This document shows, one piece after another, positions 1 through 6,133 of a DNA stretch of 12,441 bases. The DNA comes from an uncultured Zoogloea sp. (GTDB lineage: Bacteria; Pseudomonadota; Gammaproteobacteria; Burkholderiales; Rhodocyclaceae), in assembly GCA_937967645.1 (NCBI GenBank), contig CALBTT010000033.1:1-12441 (forward strand). Reading direction: 5' to 3'. Position numbers and translations under genes: made by a program. The first letter of the stretch is position 1; the number at the start of each line of letters is the position of its first letter. The notes beneath the pieces were generated by a model. That model searched no databases. It was given only the letters and a program-made list of their open reading frames with translations, and had not been told where the DNA came from.

Positions 1-55
1 CGCCCACGGGCACACCATCAGGCGGTGTCCGTGGGCGGCTGAAGCCGCCCCTACA
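1..55. repeat. REP-like inverted repeat, left part cut by the window edge
   Basis: Positions 33-50 form a hairpin with a 7-bp stem (GGGCGGC, loop TGAA, GCCGCCC) followed by CTAC at 51-54, the complement of a GTAG head. Positions 1-13 pair with 25-37 with one mismatch, so the window opens inside a larger inverted pair whose left REP arm is missing. Positions 31-55 match 24 of 25 bases of the right arm of the complete copy at 11250-11318. The GTAG-plus-hairpin layout is that of REP elements mobilised by RAYT transposases (family knowledge). No RAYT gene lies in this window. The element ends 27 bases before the racemase start, so a promoter for that gene probably lies to the left of it. Confidence 0.75.
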
Positions 56-81
56 TCACAAAAGAGACACAAGGAGACAGT

Positions 82-1230
82 GTGGGCCCCCTGCATGGTG
101 TGAAAGTCATCGAATTCGCCGCCCTCGGCCCCTGCCCGATGGCGGCCATGATCCTGGCCGACCTGGGCGCCGAGGTGGTGCGCATCGAGCGCAAGCCGGC
201 GCCCGGCGCCAAACCGGCCTCAGACCTGTTCGATCCCAAGATCGACATCCTCAACCGCAGCCGCCGGGTGGTCACCCTGGACCTGAAGAAACCGGAAGGG
301 CTGGCCGCCGCCCGCGAGCTGATCGCCAAGGCCGACATCCTGGTCGAAGGCTACCGCCCCGGCGTGATGGAGCGCATCGGCCTGGGCCCCGACGCCTGCC
401 TCGCCGCCAACCCGCGCCTCGTCTATGGCCGCATGACCGGCTGGGGGCAGACCGGCCCGCTGGCGCACGCCGCCGGCCACGACATCAACTACCTGTCCCT
501 GTCCGGCGCCCTCTCCGCCATCGGTGAGGCCGGCGGCAAGCCGGTGGTGCCGCTCAACCTGGTGGCCGACTGCGGCGGCGGTGCCATGCTGCTGGTGGTC
601 GGCGTGCTGGCCGCGCTCACCGAGGCCCGCACGTCCGGCCTGGGCCAGGTGGTGGACGCCGCCATGACCGACGGCTCGGCCCTGCTGATGACCATGATGT
701 ACACCCTCAAGGCGATGGGCCAGTGGTCGGCCGAACGGGGCAGCAACCTGCTCGACGGCGGCGCCCACTTCTATGACACCTACCGCTGCGCCGACGGCAA
801 GTACCTCTCCATCGGCCCCATCGAGCCCCAGTTCTACGCCCTGTTCCTCGACAAGGCCGGCATCACCGACCCGGATTTCAAGCTGCAATGGGATCGCGCC
901 CGCTGGCCGGAGCTGAAGGTCCGCCTGGCCGCGCACCTCGAAACCCGCAGCCGCGCCGAGTGGTGCGAACTGCTCGAGGGCAGCGATGCCTGCGTGGCGC
1001 CCATTCTGAGTATGGACGAAGCGCCCGAACACCCGCACAATCGGGCGCGCGGCACCTTCATCGAACTTGACGGCGTCATCCAGCCGGCCCCGGCGCCCCG
1101 GTTCAGCCGCAGCGTGCCCGCACAACCCCGCCCGCCCGTTGTCGGCGCCTCCGGCGACGACGTGCTCGCAGACTGGGGCTTCACCCCGGAGGCGATCAGC
1201 GGCCTGCGCCAGGCGGGCGCGATCCAATAA
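82..1230 (+). CDS. Alpha-methylacyl-CoA racemase (CaiB/BaiF CoA-transferase superfamily)
   Basis: The 382-residue product is predicted to interconvert (2R)- and (2S)-methylacyl-CoA thioesters in the cytoplasm, which lets methyl-branched acids enter beta-oxidation. It starts at GTG 82, five bases after AAGGAG at 71-76. The N-terminus (GVKVIEFAALGPCPMAAMIL, then DLGAEVVRIE) is the CoA-binding Rossmann-like part of the CaiB fold. The racemase residues are all present: His133 in GHDINY, Asp163 in NLVADCGGG and Glu248 in IEPQFY. Their spacing (30 and 115 residues) equals that of His126, Asp156 and Glu241 in the Mycobacterium tuberculosis racemase MCR. This argues for a racemase and against a CoA-transferase of the formyl-CoA or carnitine type. 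The enoyl-CoA hydratase gene follows after 21 bases and is surely co-transcribed. The native substrate (pristanoyl-like, bile-acid-like or a degradation intermediate) cannot be read from the sequence. Confidence 0.9.
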   Translation: MGPLHGVKVIEFAALGPCPMAAMILADLGAEVVRIERKPAPGAKPASDLFDPKIDILNRSRRVVTLDLKKPEGLAAARELIAKADILVEGYRPGVMERIGLGPDACLAANPRLVYGRMTGWGQTGPLAHAAGHDINYLSLSGALSAIGEAGGKPVVPLNLVADCGGGAMLLVVGVLAALTEARTSGLGQVVDAAMTDGSALLMTMMYTLKAMGQWSAERGSNLLDGGAHFYDTYRCADGKYLSIGPIEPQFYALFLDKAGITDPDFKLQWDRARWPELKVRLAAHLETRSRAEWCELLEGSDACVAPILSMDEAPEHPHNRARGTFIELDGVIQPAPAPRFSRSVPAQPRPPVVGASGDDVLADWGFTPEAISGLRQAGAIQ

Positions 1231-1240
1231 CGATTGCAAC

Positions 1241-1245
1241 AGGAG
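1241..1245 (+). promoter_or_regulatory. Ribosome binding site fixing the GTG 1252 start
   Basis: AGGAG lies six bases before GTG 1252. The open frame runs back to a TTG at 1234, but that would place the ribosome site inside the coding region and add six residues (LQQENT) not typical of crotonases. GTG 1252 is therefore taken as the start. Confidence 0.75.
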
Positions 1246-1251
1246 AACACA

Positions 1252-2028
1252 GTGGATTATCAGAACATCATCGTCGAGACCCGCGGCAAGGTCGGCCTCA
1301 TCACCCTCAACCGCCCGAAGGCACTCAACGCCCTCAACGACGCGCTGGTGGATGAGCTGGGCCTGGCGCTCAACGGCTTTGAAGCCGACGAGAACATCGG
1401 CTGCATCGTCATCACCGGCTCCGAAAAGGCCTTCGCCGCCGGCGCCGACATCACCATGATGGCCAACTTCAGCTACATGGACGCCTACAAGGGCGACTAC
1501 ATCACCCGCAACTGGGAACGCGTGAAGACCTGTCGCAAGCCGGTGATCGCGGCGGTGGCCGGCTTCGCTCTGGGCGGTGGCTGCGAACTGGCGATGAGTT
1601 GCGACATGATCTATGCCGCCGACAGCGCCAAGTTCGGCCAGCCGGAAGTCAAGCTGGGCATCCTGCCGGGCGCCGGCGGCACCCAGCGCCTGCCCCGTGC
1701 CGTGGGCAAGGCCAAGGCCATGGACCTGTGCCTCACCGCCCGCATGATGGACGCCACCGAAGCCGAAAAGTCCGGCCTGGTCGCCCGGGTGATCCCGGCC
1801 GAGCAACTGCTCGAAGAAACCCTGAAGGCAGCCGACACCATCGCCGGCTTCTCCCTGCCGGTGGTCATGATGATCAAGGAATCGGTGAACCGCGCCTACG
1901 AGAGCAGCCTCAACGAGGGCCTGCTGTTCGAGCGCCGCGTGTTCCACTCGGCCTTCGCCCTGGAAGACCAGAAGGAAGGCATGGCCGCCTTCGTCGAGAA
2001 GCGCAAGGCCGACTTCAAGAACCGCTGA
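1252..2028 (+). CDS. Enoyl-CoA hydratase (crotonase family)
   Basis: This 258-residue protein has the standard length of a single-domain crotonase. It should hydrate trans-2-enoyl-CoA to 3-hydroxyacyl-CoA in beta-oxidation or in degradation of aromatic or branched acids. Visible motifs are LNRPKALNALN near the N-terminus, the oxyanion-hole segment AFAAGADI, then GGGCEL carrying Glu112, and QPEVKLGILPGAGGTQRL carrying Glu132. The two glutamates are 20 residues apart, as are the catalytic Glu144 and Glu164 of the rat mitochondrial enzyme, so both acid/base residues are kept and hydratase activity is likely rather than isomerase only. It is the second gene of an operon with the racemase and ends 20 bases before a strong terminator. 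The closest named relatives are PaaF/Ech-type hydratases. A specific pathway assignment, such as phenylacetate, is not supported by the neighbours. Confidence 0.93.
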   Translation: MDYQNIIVETRGKVGLITLNRPKALNALNDALVDELGLALNGFEADENIGCIVITGSEKAFAAGADITMMANFSYMDAYKGDYITRNWERVKTCRKPVIAAVAGFALGGGCELAMSCDMIYAADSAKFGQPEVKLGILPGAGGTQRLPRAVGKAKAMDLCLTARMMDATEAEKSGLVARVIPAEQLLEETLKAADTIAGFSLPVVMMIKESVNRAYESSLNEGLLFERRVFHSAFALEDQKEGMAAFVEKRKADFKNR

Positions 2029-2048
2029 ACCGGCCATCCCGGTCCACG

Positions 2049-2074
2049 AAAAAGCGCCCCACGGGGCGCTTTTT
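2049..2074. terminator. Bidirectional Rho-independent terminator
   Basis: A perfect 12-bp inverted repeat, AAAAAGCGCCCC and GGGGCGCTTTTT, is separated by two bases (AC). It has a GC-rich core and T-runs on both strands. It lies 20 bases after the hydratase stop on the plus strand and 17 bases after the stop of the Wzz-like gene on the minus strand, so it serves both convergent transcripts. Confidence 0.93.
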
Positions 2075-2091
2075 CATTTGAAGGGAGGGCC

Positions 2092-4122
2092 TCAGCTCCC
2101 CATCGCCCGCAAGGCCGGCATCAAGGGGTCGATCTCGGTGGCGGGCAGCCTGGCCCCCTCGGGTGCCAGCCCGGCATAGACTGCCAGCGCTTCCGGGCTC
2201 GGGCGGCCGACCAGCCCACCCAGTTCCGAGAAGCGCAGCCCCTGCCGCACCAGCCAGGCAATGCAGGTGTGGCGCAGCACTTCCGCATCGATGCTGCCGG
2301 CACTGCTCAGCCCCGCATCGAAGGCGGCGCAGGCCAGGATCGACTGGATGTCGGGGGGCTGCAGGCGGGCCCCGGCGGCGTCCTGCAGCAGGGGCGCCTC
2401 GCTGCCGCCGATCGCCGAGGGCCGGCACCCCGCCATCCAGGCCGGCGTCTCCAGGCGCCGCGGCGACGGGCCGGCCACCTTCAGCCAGCCTCCCGCGCCG
2501 TCGAAGTCACCCTGATTGAGGGCTACCGCCTCCTCGGTGGTCAGCCCCATCAGCAGCAGGCCGAGCGCGAAACGGCCTTCGCCGGACGAAGCCGCCAGCA
2601 GGTCCACCACCTCCTCCTGGGACAGCTCCCGGGGCGGGCGGGCATGAGCGGCGAGCAGCCCGGGGGCGGCACCGGCCAGCACCGGCACGTCCTGCCCCGG
2701 CGCGGCCAGTCCGGCCACGCCGGAGCCCGCCGGCGGCAGCCCCCCCCACGGCGGGGGCATGATCACCGTGGTGCTGACCGGGGCCGCCGCCTGGGGCGGA
2801 CGGTTGAACAGCTCGACGAACCAGATGGCCAGCAGGCCCAGGCTGAAGGCCACACCCAGCACGATCAGCCCGTCCAACGCATAGTCCGGGCGGAAGGGCT
2901 TGTGGGGCACACCGGCGGCCTCCACCAGGCTGAGGGCGGGCAGACGGCTCTTCTCGCTGGCCTCCAGGCGAGCCAGGCGCTCCTGGGCCTCCCGGCTGGC
3001 CCGTTCGATCTGGGCCAGATCGTCCTCGAGGGTCTTGGCCTGGGTGAAGCGCTGCGAAAAGTCCTGCACGGCTCCCCGCTGGCCGCGGATCTCGGCCTGC
3101 AGACGCTCGACCGTGGCGCGGGCGCTGGCATAGTCGTCCTGGGCCGCCTGCAGGGCGTTCTCCCGGCTGGTGACGCGCTGGGCCTCGATCTGCCGCTCCA
3201 TCTCGGCAAAGCGGGTCTGCAGTTGCTTGGCCCGGGGGTCCATGCGCATGAACTCCGGGGTGTAGGTCCGCTCCATCTGCCGGATCTCCTCGGCCAGCTG
3301 GGAGGCCCGGGCCTCCATGTTGGCGAGGGTCGGATCCTCGGCGCCGGTGGCGCCTTTGCCACCGGCCTTCAGGGCCTTGAGGCGGGCCTCGGCCACCGCA
3401 GCCTTCTCGGTCGCCGCGTTGAGGGACGCGGTGAGGCCCTTCACACGGGCCACCGCCTCGTTCTCATCCCGCTCCGGCGAGAGCCCGCCGGAGGCGTTGC
3501 GGAAGGCCTCGACGCGCTGACGGCGGGTCTGCACGGTGGCGGCCAGCCGCTCGGCCTCCTGGCGGGCCTGGGCCAGGCTCTCACCGGCCACCGCTCCGTA
3601 GGACGCCTTCATGTCGTCCCGGTAGATATCCACCAGCTTGTTGAGGGCCAACGCCAGCTGCTCGGGGTGGGTGCCGGTGGCCTGCAGTTCGACGACCTCG
3701 GTGCCTTCGACCGCCTCCGCACTGATCATCTCGCGCAAGCGGGCCGCCCCATCGGCGCCGGGCAGGGGCAGGCCGACCGTCTGCAGGGCCTCCGCGACCT
3801 TCTCCAGCAGCGGCCGGCTGGTCAGGACCTGCACCTGGGTGAGCAGCTCGGAGGCCGTCCGCGGCCGCTCCGCCTGGACCTGCACGGCAGGCGTCGCCGG
3901 ACGAAGCTCGGTGCTGCCCGGGGAGATCTGCACGCGGGTGGTCGCCCGGTACTCGGCCGGCCTCAGGAAGTTCCACAGCAACCCCGGCAGCAGCACCAGC
4001 AGGAAAACCGTGGCAAAGACCCGGATCCGCCGCTGGTTGATGCGCCTGGCCTGCGACACGCCATCCTGGTCGGGGGTGATGTCGAGCTCGAGGGAACGGC
4101 GCAGGGAGGAAAGAATGGGCAT
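2092..4122 (-). CDS. Wzz/GumC-like chain-length regulator fused to a degenerate tyrosine-recombinase-like domain
   Basis: This 676-residue protein has two parts. Residues 1-440 are of the Wzz/GumC polysaccharide co-polymerase type: a short cytoplasmic start, a membrane segment at about 33-53, a periplasmic region with long coiled coil (about 176-400), a proline motif (PHKPFRPDY) and a second membrane segment at about 418-439. A Pro/Ala/Gly-rich linker (440-498) follows. Residues 499-676, predicted cytoplasmic, resemble a phage-integrase fold: LSQEEVVDLL, GLLLMGLTTEEAVAL (canonical GLR..E), EVLRHTCIAWLV (canonical HxLRHTxA) and a final AVYAGL. From Arg617 of LRHT, the next catalytic positions fall at exactly +23 (Arg640) and +32 (Tyr649), as in XerC/D-type enzymes. 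Only Arg617 and Tyr649 remain of the catalytic set, so recombination is unlikely. The ATG at 4122 is chosen because it precedes the first membrane segment by 32 residues. Its ribosome site is weak, and the frame stays open up to GTG 4251, which overlaps the gpmI stop as GTGA. Related Wzc proteins carry a tyrosine kinase in this cytoplasmic position. Confidence 0.82.
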   Translation of the reverse strand: MPILSSLRRSLELDITPDQDGVSQARRINQRRIRVFATVFLLVLLPGLLWNFLRPAEYRATTRVQISPGSTELRPATPAVQVQAERPRTASELLTQVQVLTSRPLLEKVAEALQTVGLPLPGADGAARLREMISAEAVEGTEVVELQATGTHPEQLALALNKLVDIYRDDMKASYGAVAGESLAQARQEAERLAATVQTRRQRVEAFRNASGGLSPERDENEAVARVKGLTASLNAATEKAAVAEARLKALKAGGKGATGAEDPTLANMEARASQLAEEIRQMERTYTPEFMRMDPRAKQLQTRFAEMERQIEAQRVTSRENALQAAQDDYASARATVERLQAEIRGQRGAVQDFSQRFTQAKTLEDDLAQIERASREAQERLARLEASEKSRLPALSLVEAAGVPHKPFRPDYALDGLIVLGVAFSLGLLAIWFVELFNRPPQAAAPVSTTVIMPPPWGGLPPAGSGVAGLAAPGQDVPVLAGAAPGLLAAHARPPRELSQEEVVDLLAASSGEGRFALGLLLMGLTTEEAVALNQGDFDGAGGWLKVAGPSPRRLETPAWMAGCRPSAIGGSEAPLLQDAAGARLQPPDIQSILACAAFDAGLSSAGSIDAEVLRHTCIAWLVRQGLRFSELGGLVGRPSPEALAVYAGLAPEGARLPATEIDPLMPALRAMGS
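2740..2747 (-). repeat. G8 homopolymer tract inside the Wzz-like gene
   Basis: Eight consecutive C on the plus strand read as G8 in the coding strand and encode Trp459-Gly460-Gly461 (TGG GGG GGG). The tract is located exactly in the linker between the second membrane segment and the recombinase-like domain. Slippage here would keep the membrane part and remove the C-terminal domain. Whether it varies cannot be seen from one sequence. Confidence 0.6.
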
Positions 4123-4206
4123 GGTCGGTTTGTCCGCAGTAGAGGTCCTGCCCGGGGCGCGTCCCACATGTCGGGCCGATCGCCCGCCCCCGGTCAGAAC
4201 CTGATC

Positions 4207-4241
4207 GTCCGGCGGGCGGGGACACTCCCCACCCGCCGGAC
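4207..4241 (-). terminator. GC-rich hairpin just after gpmI, without a T-run
   Basis: On the minus strand, six bases after the gpmI stop, a 16-bp stem forms around a three-base loop, all Watson-Crick except one G-U pair. No run of T follows, so it is not a canonical intrinsic terminator. It may stabilise the gpmI transcript, pause polymerase, or partly separate gpmI from the Wzz-like gene 126 bases downstream. Confidence 0.4.
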
Positions 4242-4247
4242 AAGGCC

Positions 4248-5888
4248 TCACTTCACATCGAGAACGCTGTCATCCCAGGCCGGATGCTTCTCGTAGCCGA
4301 GCAGGTTGGCCGTGGTAGCGGCGATGGACGACAGGCCGGCGGCCGGATCGGCCTTGAGCCCCAGGCGGCCGCCCGACACCTTGTCGAAGAGGATCAGCGG
4401 CACCGGGTTGAGGGTGTGGGCCGTCTTGGCCTTGAAGGAGCCGTCCTTGTTGGTGGCCGGCTGCTTGGTCTTCTTGTCCAGCTCGAACATCTCGTCCGCG
4501 TTGCCGTGGTCGGCGGTGATCAGCGCCACCCCACCGGCGGCCTCGATGGCCGGCAGCAGGCGGGCCAGAGCCAGGTCCACCGCCTCCACCGCCATGGTCG
4601 CGGCGCGGAAGTTGCCGGTGTGGCCGACCATGTCGCCATTGGCGAAATTGCAGCGCAGCACCTTGTATTGACCCGACTGCACGGCGGCGATCATGGCGTC
4701 GGCGATCTCGGCGGCCTTCATCCAGGGGCGCTGCTCGAAGGGCACCACGTCGCTGGGCACCTCCTGCCAGGTCTCGCCCTCGAACTTGCCGGAGCGGTTG
4801 CCGTTCCAGAAATAGGTGACGTGGCCGAACTTCTGGGTCTCCGAGCAGGCAAACTGGGCCAGACCCTGGCGGCTGAACCACTCGCCGGAGGTGTCCTTGA
4901 TGGCCGGTGGGGCCACCAGGAAGCGCTTGGGCAGCTGCAGGTCGCCGTCGTACTGGAGCATGCCGGCGTAGGTCACCTGGGGGTGACGGACCCGGTCGAA
5001 GCGGTCGAAATCGGCCTCGACGAAGGCCCGGGTGATCTCGATGGCCCGGTCGCCGCGGAAGTTGAAGAACACCACCGCGTCACCATCCTCGATGGTGCCG
5101 ATGGGCGTGCCGCCATCGGCGATGACGAATTCCGGCAGGTCCTGGTCGATGGTGCCCGGGTTGCGCTCGCGCAACCCATTGACCGCCTCGGTGGCGTTGC
5201 CGAACTGGGCCCCCTCGCCGAGCACATGGGTGCGCCAGCCCTTCTCGACCATCGGCCAGTTGGCATCGTAGCGGTCCATGGTGATGTACTGACGACCGCC
5301 GCCAGAGGCGATGCGGGCATCGAAACCACCGGTGCTGACCTCCGCCAGGAAGGCCTCGAAGGGCACCACGTAATCCAGCGCACTGGTCTCCGGCACGTCG
5401 CGGCCATCCAGCAGGGCATGGATGCGCACAGTGGGCACACCCTCTGCCCTGGCCTGCACGACCATCGCCTTGAGGTGGTCGATGTGGCTGTGCACATTGC
5501 CGTCGGAGAACAGGCCGATGAAATGGATGACCCCGCGGCCGGCCTTGGCGCCCGCCACGATCTCGCGCCACGCCGAGCCCTGCCAGATGGCCCCGTCGGC
5601 GATGGCGTTGGCCACCAGGGCGGCCCCCTGGGCGTACACCTGGCCGGCGCCGATGGCGTTGTGGCCTACTTCGGAGTTGCCCATGTCCTCGTCGGACGGC
5701 ATGCCCACCGCGGTGCCGTGGGCACGCAGGGTGATGTTCGGACATTCGGCAAAGAGGCGGTCGAGGGTCGGTTTGCGCGCCGCGGCAATGGCGCTGCCCA
5801 CGTCGGTCTTGGGCACGCCATAGCCGTCCATGACGATGACGACGACGGGGCCCGGAATGCCGGCAAAGGCGGAGGATTTCTGCAGCAT
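4248..5888 (-). CDS. gpmI: 2,3-bisphosphoglycerate-independent phosphoglycerate mutase
   Basis: This 546-residue cytoplasmic metalloenzyme of glycolysis and gluconeogenesis interconverts 3- and 2-phosphoglycerate through a phosphoserine intermediate. The alkaline-phosphatase-type metal site is complete: Asp21 in VMDGYG, the nucleophile Ser72 in MGNSEVGHN, NGDMVGHTG, TADHGNADEM and TAHTLNPVP. The substrate domain shows HSHIDHL, LLDGRD, two arginines in GGRQYITMDR and two in FNFRGDR. The protein is longer than the usual bacterial enzyme of about 510 residues and has features I associate with plant and trypanosomatid enzymes: NSEVGHNA instead of NSEVGHVN, YFWNGNRSGKF, and an inserted loop (KKTKQPATNKDGSF) before the last metal histidine. 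ATG 5888 is preferred over GTG 5894 because AGGAAG lies five bases before the ATG and overlaps the GTG. The gene stands alone upstream and is divergent from the signalling gene. The Wzz-like gene follows on the same strand. Confidence 0.95.
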   Translation of the reverse strand: MLQKSSAFAGIPGPVVVIVMDGYGVPKTDVGSAIAAARKPTLDRLFAECPNITLRAHGTAVGMPSDEDMGNSEVGHNAIGAGQVYAQGAALVANAIADGAIWQGSAWREIVAGAKAGRGVIHFIGLFSDGNVHSHIDHLKAMVVQARAEGVPTVRIHALLDGRDVPETSALDYVVPFEAFLAEVSTGGFDARIASGGGRQYITMDRYDANWPMVEKGWRTHVLGEGAQFGNATEAVNGLRERNPGTIDQDLPEFVIADGGTPIGTIEDGDAVVFFNFRGDRAIEITRAFVEADFDRFDRVRHPQVTYAGMLQYDGDLQLPKRFLVAPPAIKDTSGEWFSRQGLAQFACSETQKFGHVTYFWNGNRSGKFEGETWQEVPSDVVPFEQRPWMKAAEIADAMIAAVQSGQYKVLRCNFANGDMVGHTGNFRAATMAVEAVDLALARLLPAIEAAGGVALITADHGNADEMFELDKKTKQPATNKDGSFKAKTAHTLNPVPLILFDKVSGGRLGLKADPAAGLSSIAATTANLLGYEKHPAWDDSVLDVK

Positions 5889-5893
5889 GGTCA

Positions 5894-5899
5894 CTTCCT
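5894..5899 (-). promoter_or_regulatory. Ribosome binding site of gpmI
   Basis: AGGAAG on the minus strand lies five bases before ATG 5888. It overlaps the in-frame GTG at 5894, which therefore cannot be its start. This fixes the protein start as MLQKSS. Confidence 0.65.
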
Positions 5900-6072
5900 G
5901 AAGGATGAATTCGGGGCCGGCACGGCAGGCGACAACCGGCTGGCCCGGTATTTTCCTTCAAATCGGCAGGTGCATCACGGGATTGATGAGGGGAAGCTGC
6001 GGCTTCTGCCTCACCGGCGGCAGGAAATCACCCAGATCGGGTAATCCGGCAGGCCTGTCTGGCATTTTGTCA

Positions 6073-6128
6073 CTGAAAACCGGCCTCACCGGCCGCTAGG
6101 ATGATGACATAGCCCAACGCTTCAGGAG
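6073..6128 (+). promoter_or_regulatory. Possible promoter and ribosome site of the signalling gene
   Basis: Within the 245-base divergent region, CTGAAA (6073-6078) and TAGGAT (6097-6102) are 18 bases apart and could be weak sigma-70 boxes. TTGTCA at 6067 is a better -35 match but lies 24 bases from that -10. AGGAG (6124-6128) is five bases before ATG 6134 and is convincing. Between the boxes, ACCGGCC occurs twice (6079 and 6088). On the gpmI side I find no convincing promoter. An imperfect inverted repeat around 6026-6046 (ACCC, GATC core, GGGT) could be an operator but is weak. Confidence 0.3.
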
Positions 6129-6133
6129 TTGCG

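Noticed and set aside
220..2037. Long antisense open frame of about 605 codons across the racemase and hydratase genes
   Set aside because: It lies opposite two genes with complete active sites. The predicted protein is His/Gly/Ala-rich without domains, as expected from a GC-rich codon shadow.
4123..4251. Longer start for the Wzz-like protein at GTG 4251, overlapping the gpmI stop as GTGA
   Set aside because: The extra 43 residues are low-complexity, cover the strong hairpin, and would move the first membrane segment far from the N-terminus. Kept only as an alternative because the ATG 4122 ribosome site is weak.
2269..4296. Plus-strand open frame of about 675 codons opposite the Wzz-like gene
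   Set aside because: Its composition is biased to Gly, Gln, His and Leu with no motifs. The minus strand carries membrane segments, coiled coil and the integrase-like motifs, so this is a shadow.
4284..6044. Plus-strand open frame of about 586 codons opposite gpmI
   Set aside because: The minus strand encodes a full phosphoglycerate mutase with all metal ligands. The plus frame shows no recognisable fold.
5889..6133. Possible cyclic-di-GMP riboswitch upstream of the GGDEF-EAL gene
   Set aside because: I looked for the GEMM-type conserved core and found no matching segment. Only weak promoter-like boxes and small repeats are visible.
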